Assembly (NCBI GenBank): GCA_016125475.1
Contig: WGLR01000026.1
Span: 1 to 64,000 of the forward strand
Length of the DNA: 64,000 nt
Origin: Betaproteobacteria bacterium
GTDB lineage: Bacteria; Pseudomonadota; Gammaproteobacteria; Burkholderiales; Ga0077523
Reading direction: 5' to 3'
The translations under genes and the position numbers were made by a program. Numbering within the stretch: the first letter of the stretch is position 1; each line of letters starts with the position of its first letter. Shown one piece after another: positions 8,702 to 17,547 of this stretch. A model generated the notes under the pieces. That model ran no database searches. It saw only the letters and a list, made by a program, of their open reading frames with translations, and was not told the DNA's origin.

Positions 8702-9589
8702 ATGATGCACACGGATGTTCCCGGGGCCGAGAGCAGCCTGCGGGTCGCATGCGTACAGATGGCGCCGAGGATCGGGGACGTCGAATCCAACGTGGCGCGT
8801 TCCATCGAGTTCGTGGAGCAGGCCGTCTGCGACGGCGCCGAACTCGTCGTCCTGCCGGAGCTCTGCAACACGGGCTACGCGTTCGAGACCCGCGAGGAAG
8901 CGTCGAACCTCGCCGAGGAAGTGCCGGGCGGGCCGGCAACCCGTGCCTGGACGGCCGCCGCCGCGAAGCACGCCATCACGATCGTCGCCGGCATCACCGA
9001 ACGCTCGGGCGACGCGATCCACAACAGCGCGGTGGTGATCGGTCCGACCGGCCACGTCGGAACCTATCGCAAGAACCATCTCTGGAACAGGGAGACACTC
9101 TTCTTCGAACGGGGCGATCTCGGTGTGCCAGTGTTTCGCACGGGCGCCGGCCGGATCGCCGTCGCGATCTCCTACGACATCTGGTTTCCCGAGACATTCA
9201 GACTCGCCGCACTCCAGGGCGCGGACCTCGTCTGCGTTCCCGCCAACTGGGTGCCGATGCCGTCCCAGCCCGAGGAAGCCATGGCCATGGCGAATGTCCT
9301 CGCCATGAGCGGCGCGCACTGCAATGCGATGTTCGTCGCGTGCGCCGACCGCGTGGGTCGGGAGCGTGGCGAGACATTCATCGGTCGCAGCGTCATCGTG
9401 AATCAGGCCGGCTGGCCGGTTGCGGGCCCCGCGAGCCCGGACCGCGAGGAAGTCGTTCTCGCGGACCTCAACCTGTCGGACGCACGCCGCAAGCGTGCCC
9501 TGAACGAATTCAATCAGCTGCTGAGGGACCGACGCACGGACGTCTATGGCGAGATGCTCGGGTCCGACACACGACCCGGGTGGTACTGA
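8702..9589 (+). CDS. Nitrilase-superfamily protein with Ser in place of the catalytic Cys
   Basis: The 295-aa protein has the alpha-beta-beta-alpha fold signature of carbon-nitrogen hydrolases. The catalytic Glu is in VVLPELCNTGY and the catalytic Lys in TYRKNHLW. The nucleophile motif, normally ICYDxxFPE, reads ISYDIWFPE: residue 157 is Ser (codon TCC at 9170-9172). The rest of the motif and the flanking GADLVCVPANW are intact, and the frame is open, so this is a true substitution or a sequencing error rather than decay. The activity may be changed or lost. The start is set by AAGGAGC before ATGATG; the second ATG is also possible. Closest subgroup unknown. Confidence 0.85.
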   Translation: MMHTDVPGAESSLRVACVQMAPRIGDVESNVARSIEFVEQAVCDGAELVVLPELCNTGYAFETREEASNLAEEVPGGPATRAWTAAAAKHAITIVAGITERSGDAIHNSAVVIGPTGHVGTYRKNHLWNRETLFFERGDLGVPVFRTGAGRIAVAISYDIWFPETFRLAALQGADLVCVPANWVPMPSQPEEAMAMANVLAMSGAHCNAMFVACADRVGRERGETFIGRSVIVNQAGWPVAGPASPDREEVVLADLNLSDARRKRALNEFNQLLRDRRTDVYGEMLGSDTRPGWY

Positions 9590-9689
9590 GGGGAGAGGAC
9601 GGCGACGCCGCGTGACGAACCGTCGCAGCCACGGCCGTCGCGCGATACCGGTCCAGCGTGCGACGCCCGCAGACACCGCGCAGTGTGTG

Positions 9690-10073
9690 TTACCGCCCCT
9701 TGCCGAACAGTTTCTCGAGCACGGGGTGACGCACGCCGCCCCCGGGATGCCGGTCCGGATCGCCTTCCCGGATCATCTTCTCGGGGTCGATCGGTTTCTG
9801 CCGCAACGACCCGATCAGGCCGCCTGGCCCGTCGGCCGCGTCCGCCTCCGTCACGGGGGGCGGGGCCTTCGGCATCTTCACCGTGTTCGGACGCAGGTCC
9901 GATTTCGTGAACTTCCTGCGCGTCGTCGCACCGTGCTTCTCGCACGGGGAGTTCGCATACAGAACGTTGCCGTCCGCGTCGATGCACTTGAAGACACCCG
10001 CCGCGGCCTGCGGCACGGGCACCGACAGGGAGCCCGTAGCGAGCAACAGGAGGAGGAGTTCGCGCCTGGCCAT
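9690..10073 (-). CDS. DUF4124-domain secreted protein
   Basis: A 127-aa protein with a signal peptide (MARRELLLLLLATGS... PQAAA) followed directly by a DUF4124 module (GVFKCIDADGNVLYANSPC with two Cys). The C-terminal half is Pro/Gly/basic rich and probably unstructured. DUF4124 proteins are small periplasmic proteins of unknown function, common in beta- and gammaproteobacteria. It is immediately followed on the same strand by (reading 5'-3', preceded by) a second DUF4124 gene 11 bp away, so the two form a unit. Confidence 0.75.
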   Translation of the reverse strand: MARRELLLLLLATGSLSVPVPQAAAGVFKCIDADGNVLYANSPCEKHGATTRRKFTKSDLRPNTVKMPKAPPPVTEADAADGPGGLIGSLRQKPIDPEKMIREGDPDRHPGGGVRHPVLEKLFGKGR

Positions 10074-10084
10074 GCCTGCCTCCG

Positions 10085-10384
10085 TCAGTCCGAGTCCTGT
10101 CGCGGATCTCCGGCACCGCCCCGCGGTGCCTCGCCGTGATAGTTGGAGCCCGAGCCGAATTCCGGAGCAGCCCCGCCACCCTGCCCGGGCCGCGGCCGCA
10201 TGCGCATGCGGTTGCCCTTCAGTTCGGCTCTGGAGAACGTCTTCTCGCGCTTCGCGCCGACCCTGTCGCACGATTTGTCGGAATAGATGATCCTGCCGTC
10301 GGGGCCCTTGCACTTGAACAGCTTCGCGTGGGCCGGGGACGACACCGCTGCGGCGAACAGCAGGGTCAGGACGATTCTCGTCAT
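10085..10384 (-). CDS. Small DUF4124-domain secreted protein
   Basis: A 99-aa product: signal peptide MTRIVLTLLFAAAVSSPAHA, then the DUF4124 core KLFKCKGPDGRIIYSDKSC with its Cys pair, then a basic tail rich in Arg, Gly and Pro. It lies upstream of and in the same direction as the 9690-10073 DUF4124 gene, and the two proteins are similar over the core, suggesting tandem duplication. It follows the acyl-CoA ligase gene by 56 bp. Function unknown. Confidence 0.75.
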   Translation of the reverse strand: MTRIVLTLLFAAAVSSPAHAKLFKCKGPDGRIIYSDKSCDRVGAKREKTFSRAELKGNRMRMRPRPGQGGGAAPEFGSGSNYHGEAPRGGAGDPRQDSD

Positions 10385-10440
10385 GGTCTGGATGCGCTCC
10401 TCTGGCACGATGCGCGCGAGCGGAGCTGACGGTAGACGAA

Positions 10441-12063
10441 TCAGGCAGTCGGAAGCCTGTGGTCCTTGTACTCCTCGCGCAATCTGGTCTTGAGCAGTTT
10501 TCCGGTCGCCGTGTGCGGCAGCGAATCGACGAACACGACGTCGTCCGGAATCCACCATTTAGCGACACGCCCCTCGAAGAACTTGAGCAGTTCCTCGCGC
10601 GTCAGAGTCTCGCCGGGCTTGCGCACGACGACGAGCAACGGACGTTCGTCCCATTTGGGGTGAGCGACACCCACGACCGCGGCCTCCGCCACCGCAGGGT
10701 GCGCCACCGCGGTGTTCTCGAGGTCGATCGAACTGATCCACTCCCCGCCCGACTTGATGACGTCCTTGGAGCGGTCGGTGATGTGCATGAACCCGTCCTG
10801 GTCGAGCGTGGCGACATCGCCCGTCGGGAACCAGCCGTCGCGCAGCGGATCGCCGCCTTCGCTCCTGTAGTACTCGGAGCAGATCCAGGGTCCGCGCACG
10901 AGCAGATCGCCGAAGGCCTTCCCGTCGCGCGGCAGCTCGTTGCCCTGATCGTCGACGATCTTCATGTCGACGCCGAAGATCGCGCGGCCCTGCTTGTTCT
11001 GCAGCGCCTCGCGCTGCTCGCGGGACCACGCGAAGTGCCTGCTCTTGAAGGTGTTCACGGTGCCGAGCGGACTCATCTCCGTCATGCCCCACGCGTGCAG
11101 CACCTGCACGCCGTAGTCGTCCTCGAACGTGCGGATCATCGCGGGCGGACACGCCGAGCCGCCGATCACGGTGCGCTTGAGCGAGCTGAACTGCAGTGCG
11201 TTCGACCTGACGTGCTGCAGCAGGCCGAGCCAGATCGTGGGCACGCCCGCCGAGCAGGACACCTGCTCCTGTTCGAAGAGTTCCATCAGGCTCGCGCCGT
11301 CGAGCTGCGCACCGGGGAACACGAGCTTCGCACCGGCCAGCGGAGCACTGTATGGCAGCCCCCACGCGTTCACGTGGAACATCGGCACCACGGGCAGGAC
11401 GACGTCGCGCGCGGACAGGTTGAGCGCATCCGGCAGGCAGGACCCGTAGGCGTGCAGGATCGTGGACCGGTGGCTGTACAGGACGCCTTTCGGGTTGCCC
11501 GTCGTGCCGGACGTGTAGCACAGGGACGACGCCGAGCGCTCGTCGAGTTCGGGCCAGTCGAAGCGGTCCGAATGGGCGTTCACGAGATCCTCGTAGCACA
11601 GCAGGTCGAGCGAGGAATCGGGCATGTGTGCCTTGTCCGTCATCGCGACCCAGCCGCGCACCGCTGGACAGTGCGGCGCGAGCTTCTCCACGAGCGGCAG
11701 GAACGTGAGATCGAAGAAGACGTAGCTGTCCTCCGCGTGATTCACGATGTACGTGATCTGCTCGGGAAACAGCCGCGGATTGATCGTGTGGCAGACAGCG
11801 CCCATGCCCGACACGGCGTAGTAGATCTCGAAGTGCCGGTGACCGTTCCACGCGAGTGTTCCGACGCGTTGGGAGGGCGCCACGCCGAGTGCGACCAGCG
11901 CATTGGCAAGCTGCCTCGACCGCCGGTGCGCCGCGGCATAGTCGTAACGGTGCAGCCCTCCCTCGACCGTGCGCGAGACGATCTCCGTGTCTCCGTGATA
12001 GCGGTCCGCGTGCCGGATGAGCGAACTGATGTTCAGGGGGAGATCCATCATGAGGCCATGCAT
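10441..12063 (-). CDS. Medium/long-chain fatty acyl-CoA ligase (AMP-forming)
   Basis: Activates a carboxylic acid to its CoA thioester through an acyl-adenylate. The 540-aa product has the P-loop-like motif [11 protein letters not shown], the A5-type segment GMTEMSP, the adenylate-binding [13 protein letters not shown] and the hinge/lysine region [15 protein letters not shown], ending with the catalytic Lys in ATGKLLK. The sequence pattern is closest to the AlkK/FadD3-type ligases rather than acetyl-CoA synthetase. The start at 12063 is preceded by GGAGACAG. No beta-oxidation genes are adjacent. Confidence 0.9.
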   Translation of the reverse strand: MHGLMMDLPLNISSLIRHADRYHGDTEIVSRTVEGGLHRYDYAAAHRRSRQLANALVALGVAPSQRVGTLAWNGHRHFEIYYAVSGMGAVCHTINPRLFPEQITYIVNHAEDSYVFFDLTFLPLVEKLAPHCPAVRGWVAMTDKAHMPDSSLDLLCYEDLVNAHSDRFDWPELDERSASSLCYTSGTTGNPKGVLYSHRSTILHAYGSCLPDALNLSARDVVLPVVPMFHVNAWGLPYSAPLAGAKLVFPGAQLDGASLMELFEQEQVSCSAGVPTIWLGLLQHVRSNALQFSSLKRTVIGGSACPPAMIRTFEDDYGVQVLHAWGMTEMSPLGTVNTFKSRHFAWSREQREALQNKQGRAIFGVDMKIVDDQGNELPRDGKAFGDLLVRGPWICSEYYRSEGGDPLRDGWFPTGDVATLDQDGFMHITDRSKDVIKSGGEWISSIDLENTAVAHPAVAEAAVVGVAHPKWDERPLLVVVRKPGETLTREELLKFFEGRVAKWWIPDDVVFVDSLPHTATGKLLKTRLREEYKDHRLPTA

Positions 12064-12367
12064 CGTCTGTCTCCGTCACGGTGAGGAAGGGGCGTGTATT
12101 CGATTCTAGCCCGCCTGTCTCGCGAGGTGCGAGTGCGCGTTCCGCGCCGGCACGTGCGCCGCGCCGGGGCCCTGACCGCGCGATTTACACGACGTCGCGC
12201 GTGGGGCAGAATTCCGAGCGATGGCCTTCGCGCACAGACACTCCGTGCGCCGCGGGCGCCACATGTGTGCGGTGTCCCGGACGCATCCGGTTGCGCTCCC
12301 GACAGGACGCGCACCCTGCATTTCCCGGGCATTTCCCGCCGTCCATCCAGTTTCAGGAGAACAAGTC
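12064..12367. other. Intergenic region between divergent acyl-CoA ligase and FKBP genes
   Basis: About 300 bp of GC-rich DNA. It must carry the promoters of both flanking genes, but I could not assign them. A ribosome-binding site (CAGGAGAAC) precedes the FKBP start. No small gene or structured RNA was recognised. Confidence 0.4.
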
Positions 12368-12712
12368 ATGACAACGACCACCACTGCGAGTGGCCTCGTG
12401 ATCGAGGACGTTTCCGTCGGCGAGGGTGACGTCGCCGAGAGCGGCCACCAGGTCACCGTTCACTACACCGGCTGGCTCACGAGCGGCGCGAAGTTCGACT
12501 CCAGCAAGGACCGCAACGACCCGTTCGTGTTTCCGCTCGGCAGACGTCACGTGATCGCGGGCTGGGACGAGGGCGTGCAGGGCATGCGCGTGGGCGGTGT
12601 GCGCAAGCTCACGATCCCGCCGGAGCTCGGCTACGGCGCCCGCGGTGCCGGTGGCGTGATTCCGCCGAATGCCACACTCGTGTTCGAGGTCGAACTGCTC
12701 GCCGTAGGCTGA
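12368..12712 (+). CDS. FKBP-type peptidyl-prolyl cis-trans isomerase
   Basis: A 114-aa single-domain FKBP without signal peptide, so cytoplasmic. The active-site pattern is complete: VHYTGWL, FDSSKDRNDPFVFPLG, VIAGWDEGVQGMRVGG and a C-terminal IPPELGYGARG...IPPNATLVFEVELL. It catalyses proline isomerisation in folding. The start at 12368 has the AGGAGAAC ribosome-binding site. An upstream in-frame ATG would add a non-conserved basic tail. Confidence 0.93.
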   Translation: MTTTTTASGLVIEDVSVGEGDVAESGHQVTVHYTGWLTSGAKFDSSKDRNDPFVFPLGRRHVIAGWDEGVQGMRVGGVRKLTIPPELGYGARGAGGVIPPNATLVFEVELLAVG

Positions 12713-12750
12713 CGCACGCGGTATCGCACGTACACACCCGGGAGCATTGC

Positions 12751-13362
12751 GTGGCCAGGATCGAGACGGTCGAGCACCTGCGGCAGATCATCGGCGAGCC
12801 CAGGCCCGCGGTCACCCACAAGTTCAATCGCGACCTCACCCCTCAGGCCCGTGAATTCCTCGCGCACTCGCCCCTCGCGTTCTTCGGGACGATCGGGCCG
12901 GAGGGCCAGCCGCAGGTCTCCCCCAAGGGCGACGTGGCCGGCTTCATGCACGTCGAGGACGACGGGACACTCCTCGTTCCCGAACGCAGCGGCAATCGCC
13001 TCGTGTACACGCTGCAGAACATCCTCGCCAACGGGCACATCGCCATCACGGCACTCGCACCCGGGACCGGCGAGTCCCTGCGCATCGAGGGCCGGGCCGA
13101 ACTCGACGACGATGCGGCGCTCCGCGCGCGGTTCGCGGCCCGCGGCCGCCCCGCACTCCTCCTGATCCGCGTGCGCGCCGAACGCAGCTATTTCCAGTGC
13201 GCGAAATCCCTTCTGCGCAGCGGCATCTGGAATCCTGCCGACTGGCCGGCGCCGCTGCAGATTTCCTTCGGACGCGAGATCGCCGCGAATCGGGGCCTGC
13301 CGGCTGGCGACATCGACAACTTCGACGCCGGCGTTCGCGGGCGCTACGAAACGGATCTCTGA
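12751..13362 (+). CDS. FMN-binding pyridoxamine-phosphate-oxidase-fold protein (MSMEG_1061 type)
   Basis: A 203-aa cytoplasmic protein with a split-barrel flavin-binding fold: FLAHSPLAFFGTIGPEGQPQVSPKGD early on, VPERSGNRL in the middle and the C-terminal YFQCAKSLLRSGIW characteristic of this PNPOx-like group. Members bind FMN or F420 and the reaction is generally unknown. The GTG start at 12751 follows GGGAGC. It lies 38 bp after the FKBP gene and may be cotranscribed. A hairpin separates it from the convergent DegP-type gene. Confidence 0.8.
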   Translation: MARIETVEHLRQIIGEPRPAVTHKFNRDLTPQAREFLAHSPLAFFGTIGPEGQPQVSPKGDVAGFMHVEDDGTLLVPERSGNRLVYTLQNILANGHIAITALAPGTGESLRIEGRAELDDDAALRARFAARGRPALLLIRVRAERSYFQCAKSLLRSGIWNPADWPAPLQISFGREIAANRGLPAGDIDNFDAGVRGRYETDL

Positions 13363-13400
13363 TCCCCCTCACTTCCCGCGCACGATGCCCGAAATGAAGA

Positions 13401-13420
13401 GGGCCGCCCGCGGGCGGCCC
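13401..13420 (-). terminator. Hairpin terminator after the DegP-type gene
   Basis: GGGCCGCCCG/CGGGCGGCCC is a perfect inverted repeat between the convergent genes ending at 13362 and 13443. On the minus strand it is followed by a T-rich tract (TCTTCATTTC), so it most likely ends the minus-strand gene; it may also stop plus-strand transcription. Confidence 0.7.
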
Positions 13421-13442
13421 CGAACGTGCATCCGGGCGCAGA

Positions 13443-14903
13443 TCAGCTGAGCGGCACCGGCACGAAGAAGCGGGCGTCGTTACGCTGGATGAGCACGGCG
13501 ACACGGTCCTTCGCGTTCTCGATCGCGCTCTTGAGCATGGCGGCCGAGTCGATCGGCTCGCTGTTCAGCGCGATGATCACGTCGCCCCGACGAATGCCTG
13601 CCTTGGCCGCCGGTCCGTCGACGTCTTCCACGACGACGCCGCTCTGCGTCTGCAGACGCGCCTTCTCCGCGTCGGACAGGGGACGCACCACGAGACCGAG
13701 CTGCGCCTGACTCACCGCCGGCCCGGCACTCGCGAGCGTCTCCGACGGCATCTCGCCCAGGACGATGGGCAGGTCCTGCGACTTGCCGTCGCGCCAGATC
13801 TCGAGCTGGTACTTGGCGCCCGGCCTGCCTTCGCCGATCATGCGCGGAAGGTCGATCGACTGGTCGACGGCATCGCCGTTCACCGCCACGATCACGTCGC
13901 CGACCTTGAGACCGGCACGCTCGGCAGGACTGCCCTTCTCGACACTCGACACCAGGGCACCCCGCGGACGGTCCATGCCGAACGTCGACGCGAGATCCTT
14001 GCTGACCTGCTGGATCGTGACCCCGATGCGTCCGCGCTGCACCTTCCCGTATTGCAGGAGGTCGTTCTTGACCTTCATCGCGACGTCGATCGGAATCGCG
14101 AACGACAGGCCCATGTATCCGCCCGTGCGGCTGTATATCTGCGAGTTGATCCCGATCACCTGGCCCTTGAGATTGAACAGCGGGCCGCCGGAGTTGCCGG
14201 GATTGACCGCGACGTCGGTCTGGATGAAGGGCACATAGGCGTCGCTCGGCAGATTGCGGGAGGTCGCGGAGACGATGCCCGCCGTCACGGTGTTCTCCAG
14301 TCCGAACGGGGACCCGATGGCCGCGACCCAGCTGCCCACCTTCACCGAGTCCGACTCGCCGATCTCGACCGTGGGCAGACCGGATGCGTCGATCTTGAGC
14401 ACGGCCACGTCGGTACGCTTGTCCAGGCCGACCACCTTCGCCGGAAACTCGCGACGGTCGATGAGCTTCACGATGACCTCGTCCGCGTCCGACACCACGT
14501 GCGCATTGGTGAGAATGTATCCGTCCTGGCTCACGATGAAGCCGGAGCCCAGGGCGTGCCGCACGGGGCCGTCACCCTGCCGGCCCTGGGGCGGCTGGAA
14601 ACGACGGAAGAAGTCCTCGAAAGGATCGGGAGCACCGCGGCCAGGCCCGGCCATGGGGCCACCACCCTTCGCCTTCTCGGAAACCCGGACATTCACGACG
14701 GCCCCGCCCTCACGCTCGACGAGCGCGCTGAAATCGGGCAACGACACGGTGGCGACCGGGGTCGCGGATGTCGTCGGCTGGGCTGCCGGCTCCTGGCCGG
14801 CGAGCGAGTCCGGCACGAATGCCCCCCCGGCACCGAACTGGGCCGCAAACAGACCTGCCGCGAAAGCTGCCGCAACTGCCGAAGCGAGAACGTATTTCTT
14901 CAT
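13443..14903 (-). CDS. DegP/HtrA-family periplasmic serine protease with two PDZ domains
   Basis: A 486-aa Do-type protease and chaperone for envelope quality control. It has an N-terminal signal/anchor (MKKYVLASAVAAAFAAGLFA), a flexible Gly/Pro linker, then the trypsin-like domain. The triad is visible as His in LTNAHVV, Asp in KRTDVAVLKI and Ser in NPGNSGGPL. Two PDZ domains follow, recognisable by GALVSSVEKGSPAERAGLKVGD and VVVEDVDGPAAKAGIRRGD. Length and order match MucD/DegQ. The start at 14903 is the only one giving the signal peptide. Divergent from the PhnM-like gene at 15007. Confidence 0.95.
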   Translation of the reverse strand: MKKYVLASAVAAAFAAGLFAAQFGAGGAFVPDSLAGQEPAAQPTTSATPVATVSLPDFSALVEREGGAVVNVRVSEKAKGGGPMAGPGRGAPDPFEDFFRRFQPPQGRQGDGPVRHALGSGFIVSQDGYILTNAHVVSDADEVIVKLIDRREFPAKVVGLDKRTDVAVLKIDASGLPTVEIGESDSVKVGSWVAAIGSPFGLENTVTAGIVSATSRNLPSDAYVPFIQTDVAVNPGNSGGPLFNLKGQVIGINSQIYSRTGGYMGLSFAIPIDVAMKVKNDLLQYGKVQRGRIGVTIQQVSKDLASTFGMDRPRGALVSSVEKGSPAERAGLKVGDVIVAVNGDAVDQSIDLPRMIGEGRPGAKYQLEIWRDGKSQDLPIVLGEMPSETLASAGPAVSQAQLGLVVRPLSDAEKARLQTQSGVVVEDVDGPAAKAGIRRGDVIIALNSEPIDSAAMLKSAIENAKDRVAVLIQRNDARFFVPVPLS

Positions 14904-15006
14904 GGGATAGACCTTTCGTCTGGATTCATCGACCCCCTTTGGAACAACACTTTTCGCGCCAGGTTCCCGCATCGCGTCCGCACATCCGCTCTGATACGCT
15001 CCCGAC

Positions 15007-16032
15007 ATGGCCCGGAAACTTTTCACGAACGCCCGTGTCGTGACGCGTCGCGAGGTGTTCCTCGGCACGATCGAGCTGCACGCCGATCGCATCGTCCGGG
15101 TCGACATCGGTGCCACGAGCCTGCCGGGCGCGGAGGATTTCGACGGGGACTTGCTCGTGCCCGGACTCGTGGATCTCCCCGTCCCGGGCAGACGCCGCGC
15201 GCGTGCAGGACCCGCCCGCCCGGCAACCTGGGCGCCGCCGGAGATCGTGGCGAGCGACCTCGCCGCAGCCATGTCCGGCGTGACCACGACGGTCGACGTC
15301 GCGTCGATCCGGGGGTCGGACGAGGACGAGGAAGCCACGAGGACCGGACTGCAGACGATCGCGGCCCGGCTGGCGGAACTGCGCACGCTGGGGCTCCTGC
15401 GTACGGACCATTTCATCCGTCTGCACTGCCCGGACACGCGCTCCGCTTGCCTGCCGGAGCACCTTCTCGCGTCCCTGCATGCCGAAGCAGCCCCTCGGCT
15501 CGTGGTCCTCGACCCGAGCCCTTCCCGTGCGGAGGGGTCACCGAGTGGTCCCGTGACGTTCGCACACGCCCGGGACTCCGCGATACCCGCCGTGTACACC
15601 TCTGCAGGGGGTCGCCCCCGCTCCACCGCCTCCCGGTGCCCCTGGGCGGTGCTCGATCCCGGCACGCGTGGGAGCGCCGCAGCGTCGCGGGACTCCGGCG
15701 GGTTCGTCGTGCTGACGGCCGGACGGGTCACTGACCTGGCGGTGGACGACACCCGCGAACCCGCGCGGGGCCGACTCATCGTCGGGTCAGCTGGCGTGCC
15801 CGCTCGATTGCTGGCTGCAGCCCTGCTGCTGGGACGCCGGTGGGACAGTCCGCTGCCCGAGGTGATCGCGACGGTCACGGAGAATCCAGCCCGTTTCCTC
15901 GGCCTCGCGGACCGAGGCGCGATCGAGGTCGGCCGACGAGCCGATTTCGTGCGCCTGCGCATGCGGGACGCCGGGCGGGACACACTGGCCGTACCGGTTG
16001 CGACCTGGCGGGCCGGTGCGCGCGTCGCGTGA
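15007..16032 (+). CDS. PhnM-like amidohydrolase homologue lacking metal ligands
   Basis: The 341-aa protein keeps the N-terminal frame of PhnM (ribose 1-methylphosphonate 5-triphosphate diphosphatase): LLVPGLVDL, AAAMSGVTTTVDVASI, a histidine-type RLHCPD strand, and the C-terminal ATVTENPARFLGLADRGAIEVGRRADFV. The catalytic motifs are gone. LHTD after PGLV is LPVP (residues 57-60), the DHSPGQ strand is DPSPSR, the SHDD motif is absent and the late SSDY Asp is missing. The frame is open throughout and the product is about 40 residues shorter than PhnM. No phn gene is nearby. It is probably a non-hydrolytic relative or a gene in decay held open by high GC. Confidence 0.65.
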   Translation: MARKLFTNARVVTRREVFLGTIELHADRIVRVDIGATSLPGAEDFDGDLLVPGLVDLPVPGRRRARAGPARPATWAPPEIVASDLAAAMSGVTTTVDVASIRGSDEDEEATRTGLQTIAARLAELRTLGLLRTDHFIRLHCPDTRSACLPEHLLASLHAEAAPRLVVLDPSPSRAEGSPSGPVTFAHARDSAIPAVYTSAGGRPRSTASRCPWAVLDPGTRGSAAASRDSGGFVVLTAGRVTDLAVDDTREPARGRLIVGSAGVPARLLAAALLLGRRWDSPLPEVIATVTENPARFLGLADRGAIEVGRRADFVRLRMRDAGRDTLAVPVATWRAGARVA

Positions 16033-16356
16033 GGCGGCGGGCCGCCGCCCGGAACGGAACAGCGTCGCGGCATCCCTCGTCCATCCGCCCACACGGTGTC
16101 GCGCTAACTTACAGCCCCCGCGAGAGGCGCCGCCTCGACAACGAATTGACCATAAGAATTCAATTGGTTAACGCCACTGGCATGGCGTGTGCGACATGGA
16201 AGGCAAGACGGGGAAGGAGACCTACCTATCCTCCGCGTTGCGCACCAGACAAATTCGAATGGCCGGGGAGAGGAGACCACCCGACGCCGGCCGCAGTCGC
16301 CAGACGACGAAGGCACGGCAGACAAGAATTCACCTTGATCCCAGGCAAATGATTCC
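16033..16356 (+). ncRNA. Possible small RNA ending at a strong terminator
   Basis: This gap of more than 300 bp holds no convincing protein gene. A candidate -35 TTGACC (16146-16151) and a weak -10 around TTAACG (16169) would start a transcript near 16180 that runs to the T8 terminator at 16357-16383, about 200 nt. The stretch is relatively AT-rich around 16140-16170 and purine-rich afterwards, unlike coding DNA here. It does not show tmRNA, RNase P or SRP RNA signatures. The alternative is simply a long 3' untranslated region of the PhnM-like gene. Confidence 0.3.
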
Positions 16357-16383
16357 AGCCCCGCTCGCGCGGGGCTTTTTTTT
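16357..16383 (+). terminator. Rho-independent terminator
   Basis: AGCCCCG...CGGGGCT with a 6-nt loop, followed by eight T residues. This is the clearest intrinsic terminator in the window. It lies only 15 bp before the dusA start, so it ends transcription arriving from 15-16.3 kb. Confidence 0.92.
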
Positions 16384-16398
16384 GCCTGTGGCGAGGTC

Positions 16399-17478
16399 AT
16401 GAGCGAGAATCCGGCGCTGGCCTCCGGCGCGGTACGCCCGACCTTCCGCCCCCACCCTACGATCGACATGCTCGCGACAGCGCCTTCCTCCCATCGATTC
16501 TGCGTGGCTCCGATGATGGATCTCACGGACCGTCACGCCCGCTATCTGCTGCGGCTCATCTCCAGGCGCGCGCGTCTCTACACCGAGATGATCACGACGG
16601 GAGCCCTGCTCCACGGTGACGCACGGCGCTTCCTGCAGTTCGACGACGCCGAGCATCCGGTGGCGATCCAGCTCGGCGGATCCGATCCCCGCGCCCTGTC
16701 CGAGTGTGCGAGGCTCGCTGCGCAGTGGGGCTACGACGAGGTGAACCTGAACGTCGGGTGTCCGAGCGACCGTGTCCAGAATGGCAGATTCGGCGCGTGC
16801 CTCATGGCAGAACCCGGGCTCGTCGCGGACTGCGTCGAGTCCATGGTGACGGCTTCATCCGTCCCGGTCACGGTCAAGACGAGGATCGGCATCGACCGGG
16901 ACGACACGACGGACCGTCTGTATGCGCTGGTGGAGCGTGTGCGACGCGCGGGCTGTCGAACGGTGATCGTGCACGCACGCAACGCGTGGCTGCAGGGGTT
17001 GTCCCCCAAGGAAAACCGCGAAATCCCCCCACTCCGCTACCCGGTCGTGCACGCACTGAAACAGGACTTCCCGGACCTGCTCGTCGTGGTCAATGGCGGT
17101 ATCGACAGCGTCCCGGATGCGTGCGGGCACCTGGCACGGGTGGACGGGGTGATGGTCGGTCGCGAGGCCTACTACAACCCGTGGATGCTCTCCACGGTCG
17201 ACGCCGAGGTCTATGGCGAGCCGGGCGGGAATCGTACGCGCGGCACGGTGGCCGCGGCGTTCGCGGAGTACGTGGAACGGGAGATGACGACAGGTACGCC
17301 GCTGACGGCCATGACGAAGCACCTTCTCGGCCTCTTCCAGGGCCAGCCCGGCGCCCGTGCGTGGCGCAGGACGCTCAGCGAGGAAGCCCGCATGCCCGGC
17401 ACCGGGCCCGAGGTGATCGACCGCGCGCTCGCGCGCGTCTCGCCTCTCGGGGAAGCAACGGCGGCCGCGGCCGCCTGA
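16399..17478 (+). CDS. dusA: tRNA-dihydrouridine synthase A
   Basis: FMN enzyme that reduces U20/U20a in the tRNA D-loop. The 359-aa product has the family hallmarks: HRFCVAPMMDLTDRH near the start, TEMITTGALLHG, NLNVGCPSDRVQNGRFGACLM with the catalytic Cys in GACLM, VTVKTRIGID and VNGGID...VDGVMVGREAYYNPW. The start ATG at 16399 follows GCGAGG. The first 30 residues are not conserved, so an internal start is possible. dusA is a known integration site for some mobile elements, but no integrase is present here. Confidence 0.95.
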   Translation: MSENPALASGAVRPTFRPHPTIDMLATAPSSHRFCVAPMMDLTDRHARYLLRLISRRARLYTEMITTGALLHGDARRFLQFDDAEHPVAIQLGGSDPRALSECARLAAQWGYDEVNLNVGCPSDRVQNGRFGACLMAEPGLVADCVESMVTASSVPVTVKTRIGIDRDDTTDRLYALVERVRRAGCRTVIVHARNAWLQGLSPKENREIPPLRYPVVHALKQDFPDLLVVVNGGIDSVPDACGHLARVDGVMVGREAYYNPWMLSTVDAEVYGEPGGNRTRGTVAAAFAEYVEREMTTGTPLTAMTKHLLGLFQGQPGARAWRRTLSEEARMPGTGPEVIDRALARVSPLGEATAAAAA

Positions 17479-17547
17479 ATTCCCGCCGACGCGCGCGCCG
17501 GTCGGGTGATCGGCGCGGGTTCGGTGAGTGTGGAAGTCGTGAAGCGG

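Noticed and set aside
16033-16383. tmRNA, RNase P RNA or SRP RNA
   Set aside because: None of the conserved cores of these RNAs is visible.
16399-17478. Prophage or integrative element at dusA
   Set aside because: No integrase, att repeat or phage gene next to dusA.
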